In this document: positions 54,789 to 64,000 of the stretch, one piece after another
Layout of the letters: every line of letters starts with the position of its first letter
Position numbering within the stretch: the first letter of the stretch is position 1
Notes under the pieces: model-generated
Told to the model about the DNA's origin: nothing
Seen by the model: the letters and a program-made list of their open reading frames with translations, nothing else
The model's database searches: none
Position numbers and translations under genes: made by a program
Origin: CBDANW01 sp965197825
GTDB taxonomy: Bacteria > Acidobacteriota > Vicinamibacteria > Marinacidobacterales > DATDRI01
NCBI GenBank assembly: GCA_965197825.1
Contig: CBDANW010000003.1
Location: 558,001 to 622,000 of the forward strand
Length of the DNA stretch: 64,000 bases
Reading direction: 5' to 3'

Positions 54789-56749
54789 CTGGCGCCGTCT
54801 TTGTCGCGCGGTGCCTCAAGGTAAGTGTACCCTTCCAGCCCGCGCTCGTAGAAACGTAGGAGGCGTCCGGACTCCTCGTAGCCGATTTTCCCGTCCCGGA
54901 GAGCCGCCTCGACGTCACGCCGAAAGTCCGCGAGCAGATTCTCGGCGGAGAACTCCACGTAGCTCAGTACCTCTCGAACCGTGTCTCCCTTGACCACGGT
55001 ATCGAGAACGACGTCACCTTTCTCACCAAGGCTCACGTGGACGGCGTTGGTGTCGCCGAGAAGATTGTGTAGATCGCCGAGAATCTCCTGGTAAGCGCCA
55101 ATGAGAAAAGCCCCGATGTAGTAGGGCTCGTCGTCGCTAAAGGAATGGAGGGGTAGTGTTTGCTTGAGCTCCCGGCGGTCGATGAACCGATCGACCTTGC
55201 CATCGGAATCGCACGAGATGTCGCCGAGCACTGCCTGGCGGCGCGGCTGCTCGTCGAGACGTTGTATGGGCATGACGGGAAACAGCTGTTTGATGGCCCA
55301 GGCGTCGGGCATGCTCTGGAAGACCGAGAAGTTGCAGTAGTACGTATCGGAAAGAGCCGCCTCGAGCCCCACCAACTCGTCGGGAATGTAGTCCAGTTGG
55401 GAGGCGAGCTCCGACACTCGACGGCGGATCGCCCAATATAGGTTCTCGGCTAGTACCCTTTGCTGCAGAGGCAGGTACCCGAGGCTGAAAAGGTTCAGAG
55501 CCTGCTCGAAAGCCTGATGGGAGTCGTGAAAGCTCTCGAGCATGTTCTCGATGTGGAGCTCCCGGTACGTTTCCTGAAGATCGATGACCGGCTGTGCCGC
55601 GTCCTTGGGAGCGAGAGGAAGTTGCCCGTTCTCTCCGGGCCCGAGCTCACTAACGCCGAGGACGTTGAAGACGAGCACGCTGTGATAGGCCACGATCGCT
55701 CGGCCACTTTCCGAAAGAATCTTGGGGTGAGGAATCTTGGCCTGATTACAGACGTTCTGAATGTGATATACGACGTCATTGGCGTATTCCTGGAGCGTGT
55801 AATTCACGCTGGAGTCGAAGTCGGTTTGCGAGCCATCGTAGTCGATGCCCAGACCACCGCCGACGTCGAGAAACTTCATCCCGGCTCCGTTGCGTGCCAG
55901 CTCCACGTAGATGCGGGCCGCTTCGTTCACCGCGGTCTTGACTTGGCGGATGTCGCTGATCTGGCTCCCCAAGTGGAAGTGGAGTAGCTCGATGCAGTCG
56001 GCCATATCCTCCGCCTTGAGCTGCTCGAGGGCCTGAAGGGCTTCGCCGGCCGTGAGTCCGAATTTCGCCCGGTACCCGCCCGATTCCGTCCAGCGTCCGG
56101 CTCCCCGACTGGCCAAACGAACGCGCAGGCCGATGCTGGGGCGGACGCCCACTCGTCGAGAGTGTCGCACGATGAAATCCAGCTCGGTGTACTTCTCGAC
56201 GACCGGAATGATGTTGCGGCCGATTTTCGTTGCCAGCATCACCGCTTCGATGTACTCGTCGTCCTTGAAGCCGTTACAGATGATAGGGGTGTCATTGTCC
56301 GCGATGGCCAACACGGCCAAGAGTTCGGCCTTGGAGCCCGCCTCCAAGCCGTAACCGTAGGGTCGTCCGAACTGGAATACCTCCTCGACGACCTGGCGTT
56401 GTTGGTTCACCTTGACTGGATAGACACAGCAGTAGCCGCCCTGGTAGGCGTGGTCCTCCATCGCCTCCTGGAATGCCCCGTGGATCTCGGCCAGACGTTG
56501 CTTGAGGATGTCGGCGAAGCGGATAAGGATGGGCGGCGAGATACCCCGCAGCACGAGCGTCTCGGTCAGCTCTCTGAGATCGATTGATTGCTCGGGATGC
56601 TTATGGGGGTGGACGAGAAGGTGGCCGTTGTCACCGACCGAGAAGTAGCCCTTGCCCCATCGGGGCACATCGTAGAGCCGACTGGACTGCTCAACCGTCC
56701 ACGTCGTGGCTCCATTGAGCACGGCTTTCGCCGAGGGCTTACTCTGCAA
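54785..56749 (-). CDS. speA: Biosynthetic arginine decarboxylase
   Basis: 654 residues from a TTG at 56749, chosen for the strong CAGGAGGTGAG just before it. PLP enzyme making agmatine from arginine for polyamine synthesis. CCVYPVKVNQQRQVVEEV holds the PLP lysine. ELLHFHLGSQISDIRQVKTA, FLDVGGGLGIDYDGS and KILSESGRAIVAYHS are typical of SpeA, and the C-terminal third holds EALSDTYYCNFSVFQS-like residues. Intact over 2 kb. Confidence 0.96.
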   Translation of the reverse strand: MQSKPSAKAVLNGATTWTVEQSSRLYDVPRWGKGYFSVGDNGHLLVHPHKHPEQSIDLRELTETLVLRGISPPILIRFADILKQRLAEIHGAFQEAMEDHAYQGGYCCVYPVKVNQQRQVVEEVFQFGRPYGYGLEAGSKAELLAVLAIADNDTPIICNGFKDDEYIEAVMLATKIGRNIIPVVEKYTELDFIVRHSRRVGVRPSIGLRVRLASRGAGRWTESGGYRAKFGLTAGEALQALEQLKAEDMADCIELLHFHLGSQISDIRQVKTAVNEAARIYVELARNGAGMKFLDVGGGLGIDYDGSQTDFDSSVNYTLQEYANDVVYHIQNVCNQAKIPHPKILSESGRAIVAYHSVLVFNVLGVSELGPGENGQLPLAPKDAAQPVIDLQETYRELHIENMLESFHDSHQAFEQALNLFSLGYLPLQQRVLAENLYWAIRRRVSELASQLDYIPDELVGLEAALSDTYYCNFSVFQSMPDAWAIKQLFPVMPIQRLDEQPRRQAVLGDISCDSDGKVDRFIDRRELKQTLPLHSFSDDEPYYIGAFLIGAYQEILGDLHNLLGDTNAVHVSLGEKGDVVLDTVVKGDTVREVLSYVEFSAENLLADFRRDVEAALRDGKIGYEESGRLLRFYERGLEGYTYLEAPRDKDGAS

Positions 56750-56880
56750 CTCACCTCCTGGGAAGTCTGCGAGATTACATTGTGCGGCCTAACGTGATAG
56801 GACGCAAACAAAAAAAGCGAAGGTAAGCCGGACTCGGGCGGCTTGCCGTCGACCGAGCGAGGTGCCATAGTCGGAGCGGC

Positions 56881-57291
56881 GTGACGGACGAGGAGACGGG
56901 GGGGCAGCGACGAGAGAGCCAGCGGCGTGTGGCCGAGTCGCTAGGCGTTCCGGTCATCCGCCGGCATATCCTGCTCTGTTGTGACCAGACGAAGCCGCAA
57001 TGCAGCGAGAGGGAGCGCTCGCTGGTCGCCTGGGACTATCTCAAACGGCGTTTGAAGGAGTTGGGCCTTGCAGGGAGCGGAGGCATCTATCGGACAAAGG
57101 CCAATTGTCTCCGCATTTGCGAGGGGGGCCCGATCGCGGTCGTGTACCCAGAAGGAGCATGGTACGCGGAGTGTGATCCTCCCGTTTTGGAGCGGATCAT
57201 CCAAGAGCACTTGTTGAAGGGGCGCGTGGTGGCCGAGTATCTCATCGTGGCGCGGCCGCTCGAGCCCGGAGCCTCTTCGCCAACCGATTGA
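56881..57291 (+). CDS. Thioredoxin-like [2Fe-2S] ferredoxin
   Basis: 136 residues from GTG 56881. Strand RRHILLCCDQTKPQCSERE and the later YRTKANCLRICEGGPIAVVY provide the four cysteines of thioredoxin-like 2Fe-2S ferredoxins (NuoE-like small proteins). VVAEYLIVARPL at the end is family-like. It probably carries electrons; partner unknown. Divergent from speA with about 130 bp between starts. Confidence 0.87.
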   Translation: MTDEETGGQRRESQRRVAESLGVPVIRRHILLCCDQTKPQCSERERSLVAWDYLKRRLKELGLAGSGGIYRTKANCLRICEGGPIAVVYPEGAWYAECDPPVLERIIQEHLLKGRVVAEYLIVARPLEPGASSPTD

Positions 57292-57387
57292 CAACCGTCG
57301 GGGCGGAGGCGTCCAGTCTACTCTCCGATATCTTCCGCCCAGAGGTCCGGCTTTTCCCGTTGCAGACGTTCCATCAATTGGACGCAG

Positions 57388-57421
57388 CGGAACCTAACTT
57401 GGTGCTAGCTTCGAGTGCCAT
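57388..57421 (-). pseudogene. First codons of a third tandem kinase gene (scrap)
   Basis: On the minus strand, ATGGCACTCGAAGC at 57421 begins MALEASTKLGS, the same start as the kinase at 60134, and is cut off after 11 codons. It shows that a further kinase gene once followed here. Confidence 0.75.
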
Positions 57422-57425
57422 CGGG

Positions 57426-60134
57426 TCAGTTCGTCGGGACGAAGGCGCTTCAGTTCGTCGAACCAGTTGGTGACAATGTTGATTTGCGGAGGCTGGGTGT
57501 CCTCGCCGGTCTCGACCGGTTTGACCGTGAGAAAGCGTTCCCCGTCGGGCGAAACATCATAGGATCGGCCCTCGTTGCCCCAATCGTAGGGCCATTCGAG
57601 AACCTCCTGCGGGCTCTGGTGTTCAAACCCCGGATCGGTCTGGACGGGGACAGCCATCAGGTGTGTCGGCGTGCCGGGCTCGACATAAAATAGCTCCCGC
57701 CCGTCTCGTGACCAGAGAGGTTTCAGACCGCCGGCCGTCGATAGGATCCACAGGTCGTCGTCCACGTTCGGGAACGGCCGCACATAGACTTCAAACCGAC
57801 CGGACTCATCCGACTGGTAGGCCATAAAGCGTCCGTCCGGTGAGAGCTCCGCGTTGCGCTCGTTGAACTCGCTGGCTAACAACCACTCCGGCTCCGCATC
57901 CGCTTCCAGCGAGATCATGCCGATGTTGTCCCGCGTGTCCGGATGACTTTGTTCCCTGAAGACCAGGAACCGGTCTTCCGCGGAAAAGAAATACGGCGTG
58001 ACGCCTTGCGTTCCGTTGCCCAGGGACGGCGTGAGGGGCTCGACCGATCCCGTGTTGTTGGAGGCCTTCCAAAAAACGATACCATCTTCTGTGTTGGAAC
58101 CAAAGGCGATCCGCGCGTCGTCCGAAGTCCACACTGGATACCAGTCCGATCTTTCGGTAGTTGTCAGACGGAAGGCATTTTCGCCTGCGAAGTCCCACAC
58201 CCAGATATCCCCGCGCAGGTTGGCTTCATCTATAGCCACTCGCCCTCCGTCGTGGGCGATGCGAAGGTACTCGTATCCACGGGGCTCGGCCGGAATCGCT
58301 TCTTCCCGTCCGTCGCGATCGACCCAAACGGGCATGCGGAGGATACTGATCGCACTGCCCGCGACATAGACCAGCTTGCCATCCGGCGCGACACTGAAGC
58401 CGGCGGCCCCACTCGGCTGAGTCGCCACGCCATCCACGACCGGCGTTGGCGTCCCGTGGACTTCGAGAGAATCAAGGTCAAAGGGGACGGCGCGCAAAGT
58501 CCCCGCGACGCCATAGACGATGTGTTCGGATCCGGCGTAGCGGGCGTGGCTCCCGCCCTGGATCAAAACCCGGTATTCGCGTGTGTCGAGGTCGAGCAGA
58601 GCGATCTGAGAGTTGTCGATCCCCTGGTCGTTCGTGATCGTGAAGAGAACGGCACTTCCGCCGGGAAGGAATTCGGGGAACAGGTGGTCGGCCTCGCCTT
58701 GCTCGGTGTCCGGCGTCGTCAGGACTTCGGCCTCGCCACCGGTCGAGGAAATCCTGGACAACCCCGTGGAAGTATTGCCCGTCGCGAACACGATCGTGTC
58801 GTCGAGACCCCAGGTGGCACCCCGCGACCCGCCTCCACCTTCTCCTCCGATCGGTACGGCAGGACCTCCCGTGACGGCCACTCTCAGCCAAGGTCCTCCA
58901 GCCACCGCCCTAAAGCCCACCCACTGACTGTCGGGCGAGAAGAACGGCGAACGTCCCGACTCGGCCAGAAGAGTGGGCTGCAGCTCATCCAGCCGGCGCA
59001 CGTAAAGGCGACCAGAGTTTCCGATCGCACCCTCATGCGCGATGTAGGCGATGCGCTGGCCATCGGGGGAGAAGGCCACAGGCGACTCGAAGGCGTGGCC
59101 CACGATCCTCCCGGATGGACAAGCGTGGAACGGACGATCGGCTGGGCGTCCGGCCGCATGACGAACCACACGCCTATAGAGGTGATGAGGGATGTGACGA
59201 CGATGGCCGCAAGCCAGGGTCCTTTCGATTGCGGAATGGGCTGGACGACCTCGGCTACCGGCTGTTTCACTATTGGCTCAGCAAGGATTTCCTCGATCTC
59301 GTTCCGTATGTCGCCGACGTCCCGCAGGCGCTTCTTGCGATCTTGCTTCAAGCAGCGGCTCAGGAGCTTCGGAATCCGCGGGTCGAGATCCGATGGCAGC
59401 GCCTTCCAATCAATGTCGAGCTTGATAATGCTAGCCAGAACTTCCGAGACGTCCTCGCCCGCAAATGCCCTCTTTCCCGTCAACATCTCGAAGAGAACGA
59501 TGCCGAAAGAAAAGATGTCGGTGCGTTTATCGACCGTCTTGCCCTTTGCTTGCTCGGGGCTCATGTAGGCAGCGGTGCCGAGAATGACGCCCGCTCGGGT
59601 CGCGTCCCGGCTAAGGGTAGGAGACTGCGAGAGCTCGCCCTCCGGTACTTCGTCCGCGAAAGTCTTAGCGAGCCCAAAGTCGAGCACCTTGACCTTGCCT
59701 TCGGTGTTGACTTTGATGTTGGCGGGCTTCAGGTCGCGGTGAATGACGCCCTTTTCGTGGGCGGCTTCCACTGCCTCGGCTATCTGTTGGGAGAGTGTGA
59801 GGGCCTCATCCACGGGGAGTGGGCCGCGGGCAATCCGCTCGGCGAGGGTTTCTCCCTCGACAAGCTCCATGACCAGAAAGGGCTTGCCTTTAACCTTCTC
59901 GAGGCCGTGTAGTGTGGCGATGCCCAGATGGTTCAGCGAGGCGAGCAATCGTGCTTCACGCTCGAAGCGGGCCAGCTTTTGGGGATGTTGCGTGAACTCT
60001 TCGGGAAGGACTTTGATGGCGACTTCACGACCGAGCTTGGTGTCCCTGGCCCGGTAAACTTCGCCCATGCCCCCGGCACCGATGGCGTCGACGATCTCGT
60101 AAGAACCTAGCTTGGTGCCAGCTTCGAGTGCCAT
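57426..60134 (-). pseudogene. Receptor-like serine/threonine kinase with propeller, two frameshifts
   Basis: ATG 60134. Complete kinase domain: GAGGMGEVYRARD, VAIK, HRDLKPANIKV, DFGLAK, GTAAYMSPEQAKG. Transmembrane helix AAIVVTSLITSIGVWFVM, then TolB-like blades (VAFSPDGQRIAY, FSPDSQWVGF, LSPDGRFMAYQS, VSPDGERFLTV). A 1-base shift near 59116 moves from STLVHPGG to the frame with GHAFESPVAFSPDG. One extra base near 57442 hides the natural end (RLVPTN then TGA at 57426-57428, as in the locus at 11783), so the open frame runs into the next kinase start. Close paralog of 11787-14096. Confidence 0.88.
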
Positions 60135-60137
60135 CAG

Positions 60138-61243
60138 TCAGTTCGTCGCGACGAGGCGCTTCAATTCCTCGAACCAGTTTAGGACGACGACGAGTTCAGG
60201 CAAAGAGGTTTCATCGCCCGCACCACCCGTCTTGATCATCAAGAAACGCTTGCCGTCGGGAGACACGTCGTAGGTGCGACCGGCACCAGAGTAGAAGTCT
60301 GATCCCTCAAAGACGACCTCTGGGTTGCCGAAGTCAAGGCTGGGATCGATACGAACAGAGACTGCGGTCAGCTGCCCACCTAGCCCCAGATAGAACAATT
60401 CCCTGCCGTCCCGAGCCCAAAGCGGCTGCGTACCGCCGCCTCTCGAGATCTGAAACAAACCCTCGTCCACGTTGGGGAACGGCTGCACGTAGATTTCGTA
60501 CTGACCTGAGGCGTCGGATTGGTAAGCCATCCAACGGCCATTGGGTGAAATTTCTGCGTTCCGCTCGTTGAACTCAGTGACCAGGAGAGGCTCCGACGAG
60601 CCGTCGCCGTCCATCAAGCGCGCCCAGAGGTCGCCTCCTGTTTGGGGATGGTTCTCCCGATACACCAACTGCTTCCCGTCCGGGGAAAAGACATGCGAAT
60701 ACTGTGTGTTCTCGCTCTCGGTGAGCCGCTCGACCGTGCCGGTGCCGTCGGCCGCCTTCCAAAACAGATTCGAAGAACCGTCACGGGCAGATGCGAAAGC
60801 CACCCGCCGGCCATCCGGTGTCCAGGCCGGATACAAGTCAGTACCGGGGTCGAACGTGAGCCGCCTCAGCGTCTCGCGTGTGAAATCCCAGATCCAGATG
60901 TCGGTTTCCTGATCGCGCACGTCGAGGGCAACTTGGCTTCCATCGGGGGAGATGCGCGGGTAGGTATAGCCACGGGACGCGGCCGCGAGCGCCTCTTCTC
61001 TCCCTTCGCGATCCACCCACACCAACCTCTTGTAGGTCTGAGCACCACCCGAGACATAGACAAGCGATCCGGAATCGGAGAAGCTAGCCTGAGCCGCACC
61101 AGTCGGCGGGGCGCGCGAGACACCTTCGACAATGGGCACCGATCCACCGGTCACTGTAAGCCCCGAGAGATCGAACGGAACCCCCAGAAGCGTCTCCCCC
61201 AGCGCATAGACCAAATGTCCCGTGGAGACGTAACGGGCATCTC
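60138..61243 (-). pseudogene. Kinase propeller, C-terminal part (split by IS256 copy E2)
   Basis: About 368 residues of TolB-like blades from RYVSTGHLVYALGETLLGVP to ELKRLVATN, with RISPDGSQVALD, WTPDGRRVAFAS, FSPDGKQLVYRE and VSPDGKRFLMI. Its upstream part is at 62616-62776. Same spacing (3 bp) to the next kinase start as at the 11.8-kb locus. Confidence 0.9.
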
Positions 61244-62615
61244 GAACTACCCTCAGAAGGTGTGGAAATAAAGTAAAGGCGGAGTAACCTTCCGCGTCAC
61301 GAAACACGGCGTGAAGGGGCCAACGGAAGGAGACACCGCCATGAAGGAAAAGACCACAGGACGACGGAGCTCGTCAAGGGTGGCTTGGGAGTCGCTGGAG
61401 AAGTGGGCGAGGCTTGAGATCCAGGATTGGGTGCAGGATCTGATGGTAGCCGAAGTCACGGAGCTTCTCGGGCGTGAGAAATCGGAGAGACGGAAGCCCG
61501 TGGACACAACGGCGGGCTATCGAAATGGATACGGTAAGCCTCGGAAGCTGACGATGAGCGTGGGCACAGTGACGGTTCGCCGGCCGAGAGTACGGAACGT
61601 GGAGGAGAGGTTCGAAAGTCGAGTGCTTCCGCTGTTCAAGCGTCGGAGCGAAACGGTGAGCGAGTTGATTCCGGAGCTGTACCTGCATGGACTAGCTCAC
61701 GGAGATTTCGATCTGTCGCTCCGCGGGCTTCTAGGGGAGGACGCTCCACTTTCTCCCAGCACGGTGTCGCGGCTGAAACAGAAATGGCAGGGAGAGTACG
61801 AGCAGTGGCTAGCTAGCCCACTGGAAGAACTCGAGCTCGTGTACCTGTGGGTAGATGGCGTGTACGTGAAGGCCGGCCTTGAGAAGGACAAGGCGGCGGT
61901 GCTAGTTGCGGTTGGTGGCCTGTCCGACGGGACGAAAATCGTCCTGACGCTGGAGGCCAGGCATCGAGAATCCGAAGCGTCATGGTCGTCGCTGCTACGG
62001 AGACTGAAGAAGCGCGGTCTGAGATGTCCCCGTTTGGTGATCGGTGACGGTCATCTCGGCATCTGGGCCGCGACCCGAAACGTATTTCCAGAAGCTGAGG
62101 AACAGCGGTGCTGGAACCACCGAATCCTCAACGTACTGGACCGGATTCCGAAAAGGGACCAGGCGCAGGCCAAGCCGCTGTTGACGGCGATCCCCTACGC
62201 CACCAGCCTGCAGGAGTGCGAGACGAAGAAGGCCAAGTTCCAGGATTGGTGCTTGCGCAAGGGTCTTCCGGGGGCCGCGCACGTGCTCGACGAGGACTGG
62301 GAGCGGATGGTCAGCTTCTATTCCTTTCCCAAGCCTCACTGGCAACACCTTCGCACGAGCAACGTCGTGGAGTCACCGTTCGCTGCACTGAGATTGAGAA
62401 CGGATGCGGCCAAAAGGTTCAAGAAAGTCGAGTCCGCCACTGCGACAATCTTCAAACTGCTTCTGGTTGCGGAGAAGAATTTTCGCCGGCTCAACGCACC
62501 GGAGCTGATGCGAGAGGTTCACCTGGGCGTTCGATTTGAAGATGGAGACAGGGTAACGGAGTCGTCGAAGGTTGCTGCTGCCTGAACTTTTTTACACACC
62601 TATTGACAAGAGCTC
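61244..62615 (+). mobile_element. IS256-family insertion sequence, type E, copy E2
   Basis: 1372 bp, inverted repeats as in E1 (left end GAACTACCC here). Flanks GGCATCTC (61236-61243) and GGCATCGC (62616-62623) agree at seven of eight bases, an almost perfect target duplication with one later change. Inserted in a kinase propeller gene. Intact transposase. Confidence 0.94.
61341..62585 (+). CDS. IS256-family transposase, copy E2
   Basis: 414 residues from ATG 61341 (GGAAGGAG upstream; GTG 61311 is an alternative). First Asp in WVDGVYVKAG, second in VIGDGHLGIW, Glu in RTSNVVESPFAALRLR, Cys-x2-His in QRCWNHR. No lesion; the only intact type-E transposase in the window. Confidence 0.96.
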   Translation: MKEKTTGRRSSSRVAWESLEKWARLEIQDWVQDLMVAEVTELLGREKSERRKPVDTTAGYRNGYGKPRKLTMSVGTVTVRRPRVRNVEERFESRVLPLFKRRSETVSELIPELYLHGLAHGDFDLSLRGLLGEDAPLSPSTVSRLKQKWQGEYEQWLASPLEELELVYLWVDGVYVKAGLEKDKAAVLVAVGGLSDGTKIVLTLEARHRESEASWSSLLRRLKKRGLRCPRLVIGDGHLGIWAATRNVFPEAEEQRCWNHRILNVLDRIPKRDQAQAKPLLTAIPYATSLQECETKKAKFQDWCLRKGLPGAAHVLDEDWERMVSFYSFPKPHWQHLRTSNVVESPFAALRLRTDAAKRFKKVESATATIFKLLLVAEKNFRRLNAPELMREVHLGVRFEDGDRVTESSKVAAA

Positions 62616-62776
62616 GGCATCGCTGCCTCCTTCAATCAGAACCCGCCGCTCGCCCGTCTCGAGCGATTGCGTCACAATCTGAGACTCGTCCCACGTGCCG
62701 CCCGTCCGAAGAGTAAACAGCACTGTTTCCCCATCCGGCAGCATCTGCGGCCCAAGACCCTGTTCAGCCTTCTCGG
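62616..62776 (-). pseudogene. Kinase propeller, middle part between two IS elements
   Basis: About 53 residues: EKAEQGLGPQMLPDGETVLF, TLRTGGTWDESQIVTQSLET, GERRVLIEGGSDA. It joins the 60138-61243 part (GSDA-RYVSTGHL) once E2 is removed, and is cut upstream by IS D3 at 62777. The kinase domain is beyond the IS and outside the window. Confidence 0.88.
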
Positions 62777-64000
62777 GGTGATGTCTTAAGATTCCTGTCA
62801 AAGAAAAACGATGTATGGTTCCCCAAGCTCAAACCCGTCCCCGTCATGGGGACAGAAAAGGAGAACCATACATCATGGGAAAGGTACTACCGAGTCAGCG
62901 ATTGCTCAAGCAGTTCGAGGAACAACTGGTATTTGGGGAGATGAATTTCTCGGAGATCGTCCGGTCGGGAGCTCAGATGATGCTTCAATATGCGTTGGAG
63001 CGCGAGGTGACGGAGGCGTTGGGTCGAAACTACTATGAGAACGCTCCGGCAACGACGAAGGAGAAGGGACGACGCAACGGGTATGAGTCGCATCGGGTCC
63101 TCACGGGCGAGGGAGCGGTGACGGTGCAAGTGCCGCAGGTACGAGAAACAGAGAAGGTGTTTCAGTCAAAGATTCTCGACGCCTACGTGAGCCGGACCGA
63201 GAAACTCGATGAACTGATCGCGCGGATGTACGTCCACGGGATGTCGACGCGTGACATTGAGGCGACGTTCGCGGACGTGCTGAGCGGCACGGGTGTCTCG
63301 AAGTCGGTGGTGAGCCGGGTCACACGGTGTCTGTCGGAGGATTTCGAGGCGTTTCGAAAACGGGATCTCTCGAACGAGAAGCTGTTGTATCTCGAGCTCG
63401 ACGGCACGTACCTGCGCTACCACCAAGGAGCGGAGAGGAAAGAGCCCATCCTCGTTGCGACCGGCTATCGCGCTGATGGGACGCGAGTTTTTCTTCATAT
63501 CGGTGTCGGCAACCGAGAATCCTACGAGAACTGGAAGGGGTTTTTGCAGGAGATGGTGGCCCGAGGAATGAGGGAGCCGTTGCTCATCGTGACGGACGGG
63601 AATCCTGGAGTGCTCAAAGCGATCGCAGAGGTCTTCCCTCGAAGCCTCAAGCAACGTTGCCAGAAGCACCGCCTCGAGAACATCCTGGGCAAGGCTCCGA
63701 AGGAAGTGCGCGACGAACTCAAGGCGGCCATCCTTGAGTCGTTCCATGCGAACAGCTACGAGCAAGGGCTGAAGAAGGGTCGGGAGGTGATCGCTCGGTA
63801 CCGTCAACGATTCCCGAGCGCGATGAAGTGCATGGAAGAGACCCTCGAAGCGTGTCTTCAGGCGCTACGCCTTCCTGCGGCGCATCACAAAAGGCTTCGC
63901 ACGTCGAATCTACTTGAGCGCACGTTCGGAGAGCACAAACGTCGCACAAAGGTCATTCCTCACTTCTTCACCGAGGAGGCCGCGATGAAACTCTCGTTCG
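62777..64000 (+). mobile_element. IS256-family insertion sequence, type D, copy D3 (runs off window)
   Basis: Left end GGTGATGTCTTAAG as in D1. One A is missing in the untranslated stretch and a few substitutions are present. The right end lies outside the window. It interrupts the kinase gene. Confidence 0.95.
62875..64000 (+). CDS. IS256-family transposase, copy D3 (3' end outside window)
   Basis: From ATG 62875 (AAAAGGAG upstream), 375 visible residues, nearly identical to D1, with substitutions such as MNFSEIV for MNLSEIV and VPQVRE for VPRVRE. Both Asp and the Glu are visible and the frame is open to the window end. Confidence 0.93.
   Translation, partial: MGKVLPSQRLLKQFEEQLVFGEMNFSEIVRSGAQMMLQYALEREVTEALGRNYYENAPATTKEKGRRNGYESHRVLTGEGAVTVQVPQVRETEKVFQSKILDAYVSRTEKLDELIARMYVHGMSTRDIEATFADVLSGTGVSKSVVSRVTRCLSEDFEAFRKRDLSNEKLLYLELDGTYLRYHQGAERKEPILVATGYRADGTRVFLHIGVGNRESYENWKGFLQEMVARGMREPLLIVTDGNPGVLKAIAEVFPRSLKQRCQKHRLENILGKAPKEVRDELKAAILESFHANSYEQGLKKGREVIARYRQRFPSAMKCMEETLEACLQALRLPAAHHKRLRTSNLLERTFGEHKRRTKVIPHFFTEEAAMKLSF

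Noticed and set aside
1..64000. CRISPR array, prophage or origin of replication
   Set aside because: I saw no regularly spaced direct repeats, phage structural genes or DnaA-box clusters. The repeats present are IS copies and MITE-like inverted repeats.

Overview
This is a GC-rich bacterial window, most likely from an Acidobacteriota-type genome. The inference rests on tandem serine/threonine kinases with a C-terminal TolB/WD40-like propeller, a DUF4175-like protein, and a siroheme/sulfite-reductase operon of the kind found in that phylum. It rests on protein character alone, because no rRNA or tRNA gene is present. The window holds about twenty intact housekeeping or metabolic genes, interspersed with at least twelve insertion sequences or IS fragments and many broken genes.

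Layout. 1-4851: end of a DUF4175-like coiled-coil protein, a DEAD-box helicase, a beta-hydroxyacid dehydrogenase and a frameshifted small secreted protein. 4912-11099: IS-rich block (IS256-type copies A, F and B, and IS3 copy 1) around a GlmU-like nucleotidyltransferase. 11100-14098: remnants of a tandem kinase locus. 14095-15690: secreted hypothetical, SCO1/CusF copper protein, DUF6116 membrane protein. 15789-21065: promoter, structured leader RNA with terminator, then cysH, precorrin-2 dehydrogenase, cobA, a ferredoxin-type sulfite/nitrite reductase and a conserved hypothetical, with hemD convergent. These genes work together: CobA, the dehydrogenase and HemD make siroheme, CysH makes sulfite, and the reductase uses siroheme to make sulfide. 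22019-25986: MITE-like element, SH3 lipoprotein, broken GGDEF protein, methyltransferase with an internal stop. 26046-30851: IS3 copy 2, then an SDR gene split by an IS256 that is itself split by IS3 copy 3. 30911-39383: dihydropyrimidinase, a two-component system killed by an IS and a nonsense codon, a broken LamG protein, lactate permease. 39390-42056: PEP carboxylase. 42582-52449: a mosaic of truncated genes and nested IS (surface protein, IS66, IS66 fragment with a nested IS256, dnaE2 scrap, restriction-modification pieces, malonyl-CoA decarboxylase scrap). 52456-57291: M23 peptidase, zinc-ribbon membrane protein (frameshifted), arginine decarboxylase, thioredoxin-like ferredoxin. 57388-64000: a second broken kinase locus invaded by two further IS256-type elements.

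Two patterns stand out. First, exact target-site duplications let the insertion order be read: SDR, then IS256, then IS3; surface protein, then IS66; IS66 fragment, then IS256-E; response regulator, then IS256-D. Second, single-base indels and nonsense codons are confined to accessory genes and old IS, while about 22 kb of core genes have none. That looks like real genome decay with IS expansion rather than random sequencing error. The most promising undescribed feature is the 5' leader of the sulfur-assimilation operon: promoter, multi-stem fold and intrinsic terminator 40 nt before cysH, with a possible closing helix that would compete with the terminator.
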